This document shows positions 1 to 5,588 of a stretch of 9,551 nt of DNA, in pieces (positions within the stretch are counted from its first letter, which is position 1; each line of letters starts with the position of its first letter). Origin of the DNA: Micrococcaceae bacterium (GTDB lineage Bacteria; Actinomycetota; Actinomycetes; Actinomycetales; Micrococcaceae); NCBI GenBank assembly GCA_003486025.1, contig DNHA01000152.1, forward strand, positions 7,288 to 16,838. The letters are read 5' to 3'. The notes beneath the pieces are model-generated. The model saw only the letters and a list, made by a program, of their open reading frames with translations. It had not been told where the DNA came from and did not search any database. The position numbers and the translations under genes are program-made.

Positions 1-98
1 GACGGGGCGCTTAGCGGAATCCGAAGAGAGATCTTTGAATCCAGGCTCCAAATCCGAAATCTCATCGTCAAGTCTTCCTGAGCGTTTAGAGTGAGGCC
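1..98 (+). other. Upstream sequence, possible 3' tail of a preceding gene
   Basis: Two plus-strand frames are open from the window edge. One ends at a TGA at 79-81 and the other at a TGA at 92-94. The second encodes a Ser/Glu-rich hydrophilic stretch that could be the C-terminal tail of a gene upstream, ending just before the methyltransferase start. With under 35 codons visible I cannot decide which frame, if either, is coding. GTGAGG at 91-96 would lie at the ribosome binding site of the next gene but is too close to the ATG to be a good Shine-Dalgarno site. Confidence 0.25.
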
Positions 99-695
99 AT
101 GACCTTTGAATCGGTGAGGTTGGCCTACGGCGCCAGGGCCCTTGAATACGTCGACGCTGTTGGCAGACTAGAACATATCGCGGACACGGATCTGGCTTTG
201 GTCGCTGATTGGGCTAGCAGGCTCAAGGGAAAAGTGATCGACGTCGGCAGCGGTCCGGGGCAGTGGACACAGTGCCTGGCAAGTTTGGGAGCTGAAGTCG
301 AAGGAATCGAGCCGGTGCCAGAATTCCTCGCTATCGCTAAAGAGAGGTACCCGGACGTGAAATTCCGTCAAGGTCGCGCTGAGATGCTTGATGTCCCAGC
401 GCAAAGTTTAGGTGGGGTGCTCGCTTGGTACTCGCTGATTCATACCGAGCCCGAAAAACTGCATATACCACTCACTGAATTTGCCCGTTCAATTCGTCCA
501 GGTGGTGGTTTGTCCCTCGGATTCTTTACTGGCTCCAAACTCGCTGCTTTTGACCATGCCGTCGCCGTCGCCTATTGCTGGCCCATTGACCAATTAGTCG
601 CCCAGATTGAAGATGCTGGATTTACGGTAACCCATGCAGAAAGCCGGACTATGAGCCCTACGCGCATTCACGGTGCATTATTGGCAACTCTGTAA
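99..695 (+). CDS. Class I SAM-dependent methyltransferase
   Basis: The 198-residue protein has the Rossmann-type SAM-binding fold of class I methyltransferases. Motif I is V46-IDVGSGPG, followed by the acidic residue that usually contacts the SAM ribose (E71 in EGIEP). Further on are an AEMLDVP segment (about 95-100) and the hydrophobic strand LAWYSLIH (about 108-115), where motif IV normally lies. An RPGG turn follows at about 133-136. The length is typical of a stand-alone small-molecule methyltransferase (Methyltransf_11/25 type). The substrate cannot be told from sequence. ATG 99 is the first start in the frame and gives a complete N-terminal helix before motif I. The gene stands alone: about 600 bases of non-coding or decayed sequence follow it. 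It has no detectable relation to the second methyltransferase of this window beyond the shared fold. Confidence 0.85.
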   Translation: MTFESVRLAYGARALEYVDAVGRLEHIADTDLALVADWASRLKGKVIDVGSGPGQWTQCLASLGAEVEGIEPVPEFLAIAKERYPDVKFRQGRAEMLDVPAQSLGGVLAWYSLIHTEPEKLHIPLTEFARSIRPGGGLSLGFFTGSKLAAFDHAVAVAYCWPIDQLVAQIEDAGFTVTHAESRTMSPTRIHGALLATL

Positions 696-1292
696 TTCAA
701 GAACGATTCGTGTAGTGGTGCGCGGCCCAACAGAAAAATTTGTGCTTCGGACCGTCAGGAACTACGAGGTAATTTCCGATTGAGCCCACTGAATAGCGGT
801 GCGAAAAGCAGATTCAGCACGAGTGCAACGCCCTCGCCGGTCGGGGCTAATTTATAGGTGTCCATCACGATATCGAAAAGCAGCACCAACACCGCAAATC
901 TTCACATCGACTGCAGAATCTCGATTCCCCATTTACCGGATCACTTGAACATGCGAAGAACCAGCCGGTCGGTGATCTCACTTGCCAGGAGCATGGTCAG
1001 CGTGAACACGACGGGGAGTGCTCGAGCCCACCCCCACAGGCAGACCTGCAAAAAAATATGCATCCTAAGAGAACAAGAATGAAGATGGGCAATTCGCGAG
1101 TTTTTTAGCTTGCTCCTCTTGCAAAACGCCCTAAAAAGACGGAGAGGATTCGGCGATCCGAACCTATTGAGTTGATGCTCCTGGCCCACGTCGGTACCAG
1201 GGGGTCAGATTAGCCGAGACGACTTCGATCATTCGGAGTCCATTCGCCTAGAAACAACGCTGAGTTACCCACGGATTGGATGCGAGAACTGC
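696..1292. other. 597-base gap without an intact gene
   Basis: The gap between the first methyltransferase and truB holds the decayed minus-strand membrane gene described separately (755-1102). Its truB-proximal third (about 1120-1292) shows only two small inverted repeats. One is TTCGG/CCGAA around the 1149-1162 region. The other is GACTTCG/CGGAGTC at 1221-1227/1234-1240, a 7-bp stem with one G-U pair and a 6-base loop. Neither is followed by a T-run, so neither is a clear Rho-independent terminator. I see no RNA gene here. The plus-strand open frame at 858-1082 has no protein-like composition and is read as a shadow. Confidence 0.6.
755..1102 (-). pseudogene. Decayed two-part membrane-protein gene (tentatively DUF2798-like)
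   Basis: On the minus strand a nearly continuous hydrophobic reading runs from about 1099 to the TGA at 755-757. The first piece (ELPIFILVLLGCIFF) is in a different frame from the next (WARALPVVFTLTMLLAS). Restoring one T to the T7 run (A7 at 1050-1056 on the plus strand) joins them. The second frame then has in-frame TGA codons at 941-943 and 902-904, yet continues sensibly on both sides, with segments such as RFAVLVLLFDIVMD and VALVLNLLFAPLF, to a natural end. The reconstructed product, about 115 residues, would have four membrane segments in two halves. The WARALP segment followed by a hydrophobic stretch and a basic end recalls DUF2798, a short two-helix domain that often occurs twice. 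That family assignment is weak. A candidate ribosome binding site AGAGGAG (ctcctct at 1113-1119 on the plus strand) lies upstream, without a clear start codon at normal spacing. Confidence 0.42.
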
Positions 1293-1330
1293 ATGACACG
1301 CATCACCGCAGGAGCCGTCTATATAACGCC

Positions 1331-1346
1331 TATACTGGTAGGCGTG
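1331..1346 (+). promoter_or_regulatory. Probable -10 box of truB, leaderless start
   Basis: TATACT at 1331-1336 matches the actinobacterial TANNNT -10 consensus. It ends 7 bases before the GTG at 1344-1346, so transcription would begin at or next to the start codon. No convincing -35 element is visible at the expected place. Leaderless mRNAs starting at AUG or GUG are common in actinobacteria; that this one is leaderless is an inference from spacing alone. Confidence 0.5.
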
Positions 1347-2270
1347 AGTAAAGCCGGGCAGAACACCGAAGAGCAGGCCTCAGGCCTCGTATTAGTCGAC
1401 AAAGATCAGGGGATGACCTCCCATGATGTGGTGGGCCGTATCCGCCGCCTCGCGGGAACCCGCAAGGTGGGCCATGCCGGCACCCTTGATCCGATGGCCA
1501 CCGGTGTGCTGGTGATCGGGGTTAACAAGGCCACACGCTTACTCACCTATATCGTGGGACATGACAAGACTTACACCGCCACCATCCGTCTGGGACAGAA
1601 TACCGTCACCGACGATGCCGAAGGCGAGATCATCTCCGAGCGCATCGCTGCTGCGGTGACGGATGAAGATATTGAACGTGAGATTTCGAAGCTCCGCGGA
1701 GATATTGAACAAATCCCGAGCCAGGTTTCCGCCATCAAGGTCGACGGTAAGCGCTCCTACGCCCGCGTTCGCGCTGGTGAGCAGGTAGAGCTGAAGGCAC
1801 GCCCGGTGACCATTTCACGCTTCGACATCCACAAGATCCGCCGCGAAGTAGGTGGCAAGGTACTAGACGTAGACGTCACCGTCTCTTGCACCTCAGGAAC
1901 CTACATCCGTGCTCTGGCCCGAGATCTCGGCGAAGCACTCCACGTCGGCGGGCACCTCACTGCATTGCGCCGCACCGAAGTGGGACCATACTCCATCGAA
2001 AAATCCAAGCGGCTCGAAGAGCTCGCCGAAGAGTTCGAGGTACTTCCCTTGGAAAAAGCTGCCGGGGCGCTTTTTGCCAACCGCCAACTGACCGAAGAAG
2101 AAGCAGCAGAGCTGTCCTTCGGTCGAACCATCACCGCATCCAAGAACGTCATGGATGAACCGGCAGATGACCTCGTCGCGGCTTTCGCGCCAGACGGTGC
2201 ATTGGTTGCCCTCATTGCCGATAAGGGCGAAAAGGCCCGAGGGCAAATAGTCTTCACCGGAAAGCAGTAA
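1344..2270 (+). CDS. truB: tRNA pseudouridine-55 synthase TruB
   Basis: TruB isomerises uridine 55 in the T-loop of most tRNAs to pseudouridine in the cytoplasm. With the GTG start the protein is 308 residues, normal for actinobacterial TruB. Hallmarks are SGLVLVDKDQGMTSHDVV near the N-terminus and KVGHAGTLDPMATGVLVIG, with the catalytic aspartate at D49. Downstream are the CTSGTYIRALARDLGE segment (forefinger/active-site region) and HLTALRRTEVGPYS, followed by a C-terminal TruB_C/PUA-like part ending in GQIVFTGK. An in-frame ATG at 1293 would add 17 residues, but it lies upstream of a good -10 box, lacks a clear ribosome binding site, and the extra residues precede the family's usual beginning, so GTG 1344 is preferred. 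In actinobacteria truB normally lies downstream of rbfA/infB; here a methyltransferase and a decayed gene precede it. Confidence 0.95.
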   Translation: MSKAGQNTEEQASGLVLVDKDQGMTSHDVVGRIRRLAGTRKVGHAGTLDPMATGVLVIGVNKATRLLTYIVGHDKTYTATIRLGQNTVTDDAEGEIISERIAAAVTDEDIEREISKLRGDIEQIPSQVSAIKVDGKRSYARVRAGEQVELKARPVTISRFDIHKIRREVGGKVLDVDVTVSCTSGTYIRALARDLGEALHVGGHLTALRRTEVGPYSIEKSKRLEELAEEFEVLPLEKAAGALFANRQLTEEEAAELSFGRTITASKNVMDEPADDLVAAFAPDGALVALIADKGEKARGQIVFTGKQ

Positions 2271-2306
2271 CTCACTATTATTTGAGACCTTCAGAAAGGC
2301 TCAGCC

Positions 2307-2684
2307 TTGTTTGCCCTTAACGGCTTTTTCATTGCCGGCACAATTATTTGTGCGCTCGCCGTACTACTTGGCCTTATCGCTACCGTCATCCGGCGATACC
2401 CGGATGATTGGGCACTAGTCGCCACCGCGGGTACCGAGCTATTCCTGATTGTCTACGCGGTAGCCGCAGGCATACGTCAGGTCGGGGGAGAAGCGATTCT
2501 CGGTGAGCCGTGGGAATTCTGGGGTTACCTACTGACCGCATTGATCATGCCACCCATTGCTTTCTTCTGGGCGGTTAGCGACAAGAGCCGTTGGGCCAAC
2601 ACCGTCTTAGCCGTTTCGGGAGCCATCACCTTTGTGATGCTGTTCCGTATGGAACAAATCTGGCATGTAGGAGTCATCGCATGA
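2307..2684 (+). CDS. Small four-helix membrane protein, unknown function
   Basis: This 125-residue protein has four predicted membrane segments, at roughly residues 5-28, 36-56, 70-90 and 96-115. Short charged links separate them (RRYPDDW after the first, SDKSRW after the third). There is no signal peptide beyond the first helix. The TTG start at 2307 is preceded by GAAAGG at about 2294-2299, a plausible ribosome binding site, and keeps the whole first helix. The gene begins 36 bases after truB, and its stop overlaps the next start in an ATGA, so it is very likely co-transcribed and translationally coupled with that gene. I do not recognise a named family. Position between truB and ribF suggests a conserved housekeeping-neighbourhood protein, but nothing in the sequence gives a function. 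Confidence 0.75.
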   Translation: MFALNGFFIAGTIICALAVLLGLIATVIRRYPDDWALVATAGTELFLIVYAVAAGIRQVGGEAILGEPWEFWGYLLTALIMPPIAFFWAVSDKSRWANTVLAVSGAITFVMLFRMEQIWHVGVIA

Positions 2685-3151
2685 GCGAAAAACCACGTAA
2701 TTCACGTATCGTCCAGGCCGCACAGGCTCGTGGCGCAAATAAGTCTCCACGCCCTGGGCGCACTTCCGGGTTAGGCCGCATTATTATTGCGGTTTATGGG
2801 GTGCTGGCGCTATCTGCGACCGTCCGAGCGCTGTATCAAATGTTCTTTCGTGACTTCTCTGAAGCGCCGTTAGCCTACACGCTGTCATTGTTATCTGGGC
2901 TGGTCTATATCTTGGCCACGTTCACCCTGGCTTCGAAGAAGCGCGGAGCTTGGAAGGTTTCGGTATTTGCCGTCAGCTTTGAACTTCTTGGTGTGCTTGT
3001 AGTCGGCTTGCTGTCCTTCACCATGCCAGCTCATTTTGGTCACGACTCCGTATGGAGCTACTTTGGCAAGGGCTACGGTTACATTCCGTTGTTGCTGCCG
3101 TTAGTCGGCCTGTGGTGGCTCTTCCGTAATCGTAATGAGCGTCACGCCTAA
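2681..3151 (+). CDS. Four-helix membrane protein with basic N-terminus, unknown function
   Basis: The 156-residue product begins with a 30-residue polar, strongly basic segment rich in Arg, Lys and Pro, probably cytoplasmic. Four membrane helices follow at about 33-52, 63-83, 92-113 and 132-148. It ends in a basic tail (FRNRNERHA). The start ATG 2681 is chosen over the in-frame ATG at 2591. It overlaps the upstream stop as ATGA, has GTAGGAG at 2667-2673 about seven bases upstream, and avoids a long overlap with the preceding gene. The aromatic/Gly segment between helices 3 and 4 (WSYFGKGYGYIP) is a recognisable feature but not a motif I can name. Coupling to the preceding membrane protein suggests that the two form one complex. 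Function unknown. Confidence 0.75.
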   Translation: MSEKPRNSRIVQAAQARGANKSPRPGRTSGLGRIIIAVYGVLALSATVRALYQMFFRDFSEAPLAYTLSLLSGLVYILATFTLASKKRGAWKVSVFAVSFELLGVLVVGLLSFTMPAHFGHDSVWSYFGKGYGYIPLLLPLVGLWWLFRNRNERHA

Positions 3152-3203
3152 AGACGTGCAAGAATTACTTCGGTAAACAATTTAACTTTCGTTGCAGAGT
3201 CAT

Positions 3204-3209
3204 AAGGAG
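3204..3209 (+). promoter_or_regulatory. Strong ribosome binding site deciding the ribF GTG start
   Basis: AAGGAG lies 4 bases before GTG 3214. The spacing is slightly short, but there is no other start near it, and the resulting N-terminus leads directly into the nucleotidyltransferase domain. Confidence 0.6.
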
Positions 3210-3213
3210 CAAA

Positions 3214-4167
3214 GTGCACTATTGGAAGGGCCTCGACTCAGTCCCCGCGGACATGGCTCCCACTGTTGTCACCATCGGCAACTTCGACGGCGTCCATTTG
3301 GGGCACTGCGAAGTCCTCGACTCGGCAGTCACTCAGGCTAAAAAACGTTCGGCTAAATCGGTTGCCATCTCCTTCGACCCGCACCCGGCACAGGTCCACC
3401 GCCCGGGCTCTGCACCCGAACTCATCATGGGGATCGCAGACCGCGTCGACACGCTGGCCAGCGTTGGCTTAGACGCCACCTTGATGATTCACTACACATT
3501 GGAATTTGCGGACCAGAGCGCTGAAGAATTCGTGCGTTCAATCATTGTGGAGAAGCTCAACGCCGTAGCCGTGGTGGTTGGCCACGACGTACGTTTCGGC
3601 AAAGACAACTCCGGCGATTTTGACTACATGTGCGAGCTGGGAAGCAAATACGGCTTTGAAGTGATCGGTGTACAAGATGTCGGTGACAAACGACGCTTGT
3701 CATCCACCTGGGTTCGCGAGGAACTGGCTGCCGGAAATGTAGAAGCCGCCGCCGCAATTCTTGGTCGTCCGCATCGGATGCGTGGCGAAGTCGTGCACGG
3801 CGCTGCACGGGGACGCGAGCTCGGGTTCCCTACCGCTAATCTTGCTCCCGACGCAGCTGGAATTATCCCCGCCGATGGGGTGTACGCCGGATGGGTTATT
3901 GACGAGGCCGGCGTGCGCTGGCCAGCAGCTATTTCCGTCGGCTCCAACCCAACTTTCGAGGGTGTCTCTCGCGTGGTTGAATCCCACGTCATTGACCGTC
4001 CCGAAGAAGGTTTTGAAGACTTTGACCTTTACGGCCAGCAGATCGTTGTGGAGTTCACCGCGCACCTGCGCCCGATGGTTGCCTACCGCGGTATCGAAGC
4101 ACTGGTTGAGCAGATGAATGATGACGTGGTGCAGGCGCGAAGCGTATTGGCCACCGAGTCACACTAG
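3214..4167 (+). CDS. ribF: Bifunctional riboflavin kinase / FAD synthetase
   Basis: RibF phosphorylates riboflavin to FMN (C-terminal flavokinase domain) and adenylates FMN to FAD (N-terminal nucleotidyltransferase domain) in the cytoplasm. The 317-residue length is standard. The N-terminal domain shows IGNFDGVHLGH (21-31, ATP-binding HxGH-like motif), SFDPHP (53-58), VGHDVRFGK (122-130) and SSTWVRE (163-169), the usual S/TxxR site. The kinase domain starts at about residue 184 with GRPHRMRGEVVHG, then RGRELGFPTANL (PTAN motif, 207-210), GVYAGW and GSNPTF. The region around ESHVID and DLYG contains the probable catalytic glutamate, and the domain ends with an FTAHLRPM segment and a long C-terminal helix. 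It begins 62 bases after the membrane protein pair and ends three bases before the next methyltransferase start, so it may be co-transcribed with both. No FMN riboswitch-like element is apparent upstream. Confidence 0.96.
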   Translation: MHYWKGLDSVPADMAPTVVTIGNFDGVHLGHCEVLDSAVTQAKKRSAKSVAISFDPHPAQVHRPGSAPELIMGIADRVDTLASVGLDATLMIHYTLEFADQSAEEFVRSIIVEKLNAVAVVVGHDVRFGKDNSGDFDYMCELGSKYGFEVIGVQDVGDKRRLSSTWVREELAAGNVEAAAAILGRPHRMRGEVVHGAARGRELGFPTANLAPDAAGIIPADGVYAGWVIDEAGVRWPAAISVGSNPTFEGVSRVVESHVIDRPEEGFEDFDLYGQQIVVEFTAHLRPMVAYRGIEALVEQMNDDVVQARSVLATESH

Positions 4168-4170
4168 GCC

Positions 4171-4959
4171 ATGCCAGAAATTCCTGCCCTACCCAAGCGT
4201 GCATTCACCATGAAGGCCGAGCGTCGCACTGATCTAGCTTCCGCGTATGAAGTCGGAGCCAAAGACTACGACAGCATTCGTCCTGATTACCCGCGCGAAG
4301 CACTCGAATTCTCTTTGGGCGGTGGTGTGGCCAAGTCTGCCATCGATATAGGTTGCGGCTCGGGGATTTTCACTGCGCAGCTTGTCGAGGCTGGGCTTGC
4401 GGTTTGGGCGGTGGACCCGTCAGCGGATATGTTGAGCGTGCTCAAAGAACGCATCCCCCAAGTGCGCACCGTATGCGCTTCGGGAGAATCAACCGGGTTA
4501 CCCGAAGATAGCGCAGATCTAATCACCTACGCTCAAGCTTGGCACTGGGTGGATCCGCCCCTGGCAAGCGCCGAGGCCGCGCGTTTGCTGCATGACGAGG
4601 GCTCATTGGTGTTGCTCTGGAATCAATTAGATGTTCAGGTTCCTTGGGTTCACCGGTTGGCACGCATCATGCATGCCGGCGATGTGCACCGCCCGGAGCT
4701 GGCTCCGCCGCTGGGCAAAGACTTCAGCACCCCAGAATCCGGGGTTTGGCATTGGTTCATGGAACTAGACCTTCACGGAATCTTGGAGCTGACCCGTTCA
4801 CGAAGCTACTATCGCCGCTCCAAAGAGGAAACACGGACCAAGGTGGAAGGCAATCTCCGCTGGTATTGGTGTGAACACTTGGGTTACGCGGCCGAACAAA
4901 TTGTTGAGGTGCCCTATCTCACCCATGCTTGGAGGGCGCGCCGGCGGCTACGTCGGTGA
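4171..4959 (+). CDS. Class I SAM-dependent methyltransferase
   Basis: This 262-residue methyltransferase has motif I at AIDIGCGSG (57-65), the ribose-contacting acidic residue at D82 in VDPS, and a LPEDSADLIT segment (110-119). AQAWHWVDP (121-129) is a signature seen in a group of Methyltransf_11 proteins often annotated as class I methyltransferases of unknown substrate. The segment GAKDYDSIRPDYP (29-41) before the SAM site is the usual N-terminal substrate-cap region of that group. It starts three bases after the ribF stop, which implies co-transcription. No strong ribosome binding site is visible, so coupling to ribF translation is likely. ATG 4210 is an alternative start that would remove 13 residues without harming the fold. 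The TGA stop lies inside the probable rpsO promoter. The C-terminal end is very basic (RARRRLRR). Confidence 0.85.
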   Translation: MPEIPALPKRAFTMKAERRTDLASAYEVGAKDYDSIRPDYPREALEFSLGGGVAKSAIDIGCGSGIFTAQLVEAGLAVWAVDPSADMLSVLKERIPQVRTVCASGESTGLPEDSADLITYAQAWHWVDPPLASAEAARLLHDEGSLVLLWNQLDVQVPWVHRLARIMHAGDVHRPELAPPLGKDFSTPESGVWHWFMELDLHGILELTRSRSYYRRSKEETRTKVEGNLRWYWCEHLGYAAEQIVEVPYLTHAWRARRRLRR

Positions 4960-4965
4960 TATGAT
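4957..4965 (+). promoter_or_regulatory. Extended -10 promoter of rpsO
   Basis: TGATATGAT at 4957-4965 is a good extended -10 element (TGN followed by TATGAT, fitting TANNNT). No clear -35 is seen, which fits an extended -10 promoter. Transcription would begin near 4971-4973 and give a leader of about 95 bases before the rpsO ATG. The element coincides with the stop codon of the preceding methyltransferase. Confidence 0.55.
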
Positions 4966-4973
4966 TGACGATG

Positions 4974-5014
4974 GTTCACGCTGCAGTCCGCGGTTGCGAC
5001 GAACCACCGTGAAC
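4974..5014 (+). promoter_or_regulatory. Structured rpsO 5' leader (inverted repeat)
   Basis: GTTCACG at 4974-4980 pairs perfectly with CGTGAAC at 5008-5014, closing a 27-base interior that itself contains CCGCGG and a GAACC able to compete for GGTTC at 4973-4977. The element falls inside the predicted rpsO leader. S15 is known to repress its own translation by binding leader RNA structures in several bacterial groups. That this leader does so is an inference. Confidence 0.4.
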
Positions 5015-5066
5015 GCCCCGGCGTACACACTGACTTATTAACGCGGTCCAACTCCAGGAGTTTGTT

Positions 5067-5336
5067 ATGGCATTAGATGCCGCAGTAAAGAATGAAATCA
5101 TCAAGGCTTACGCCACCCACGAGGGTGACACCGGTTCGCCTGAGGTTCAGGTTGCAGTCATGTCCCGTCGTATCAAGGACCTGACCGAGCACCTGAAGCA
5201 GCACAAGCATGACCACCACACCCGCCGCGGCCTGATGGCTCTGGTCGGTCGTCGTCGTCGTATGCTCGGCTACCTCAAGAACACCGACATCGAGCGCTAC
5301 CGTGCGCTGATCGAGCGTTTGGGCCTGCGCAAGTAG
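5067..5336 (+). CDS. rpsO: 30S ribosomal protein S15
   Basis: S15 is a primary 16S rRNA-binding protein of the small-subunit platform, contacting helices 20-22, and contributes to a bridge with the 50S subunit. The 89-residue product is the family's standard length. It carries the conserved [11 protein letters not shown] (20-30), the [15 protein letters not shown] block (42-56) with the conserved RNA-contacting histidines and aspartate, and [13 protein letters not shown] (59-71). It ends in ERLGLRK. ATG 5067 is preceded by a clear AGGAG at 5055-5059. It has its own extended -10 promoter and is closed by a strong terminator. Codon use is strongly biased to preferred codons (CGT/CGC, AAG, CTG), as expected of a highly expressed gene. 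In most bacteria pnp follows directly; here it does not. Confidence 0.98.
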   Translation: MALDAAVKNEIIKAYATHEGDTGSPEVQVAVMSRRIKDLTEHLKQHKHDHHTRRGLMALVGRRRRMLGYLKNTDIERYRALIERLGLRK

Positions 5337-5338
5337 TC

Positions 5339-5354
5339 TCACGCTTCGGTGTGA
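5339..5354 (+). terminator. UUCG-tetraloop hairpin at the rpsO 3' end
   Basis: TCACGC (5339-5344) and GTGTGA (5349-5354) form a 6-bp stem with one G-U pair, closed by the very stable C(UUCG)G tetraloop. It starts three bases after the rpsO stop and abuts the larger terminator hairpin. It may protect the 3' end or help release. Confidence 0.5.
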
Positions 5355-5393
5355 AAATCCCCGTTTCCCTTCGTTGGGAGACGGGGATTTTTT
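5354..5393 (+). terminator. Rho-independent terminator of rpsO
   Basis: AAAATCCCCGT (5354-5364) pairs with ACGGGGATTTT (5381-5391). The stem continues inward through TTCCC/GGGAG to a 6-base loop TTCGTT (5370-5375), giving a 16-bp stem with a single G-U pair. The T-run at 5388-5393 follows the GC-rich part. The A-run on the left side means it could also act weakly on the opposite strand. Confidence 0.9.
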
Positions 5394-5521
5394 GGGTCTA
5401 TGGGGTAAAACCGGTGCAACGCCACGGGCATAGGCACTGCGAATTGTGTGGATTCCAGACGTGCGGCAATAAATCCCCGCCTCCTCGAATGACAAATAAT
5501 TCTGCTGTGTGAAATTCTACT

Positions 5522-5577
5522 TTCGTTTTTACCTGAATTGGGGATAGGCTGAAGGGGATTTCAGCACCTACAAGGAG
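5522..5577 (+). promoter_or_regulatory. Putative promoter and operator-like repeat of the aminotransferase gene
   Basis: TAGGCT at 5545-5550 fits the TANNNT -10 pattern, with a weak TTCGTT at 5522-5527 at 17-base spacing. An inverted repeat GCTGAA (5548-5553) / TTCAGC (5560-5565) overlaps the -10 and the expected transcription start, where a repressor or a leader hairpin could act. AAGGAG at 5572-5577 is the ribosome binding site, 11 bases before the ATG. The rest of 5394-5521 shows nothing else I can name. Confidence 0.35.
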
Positions 5578-5588
5578 AGCGAGTAGTC

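Noticed and set aside
858..1082. A plus-strand open frame in the gap before truB
   Set aside because: It has no ribosome binding site and a Ser/Arg/His-rich shadow composition, while the opposite strand reads as hydrophobic membrane segments.
1149..1162. TTCGG/CCGAA inverted repeat before truB as a terminator
   Set aside because: The stem is only about 5 bp with no T-run following, so it is not distinguishable from chance.
5073..5495. A 140-codon minus-strand open frame over rpsO
   Set aside because: It lies antisense to the fully supported rpsO gene and through its terminator. Its sequence is Arg/His-rich with no domain-like pattern, as expected of a shadow frame.
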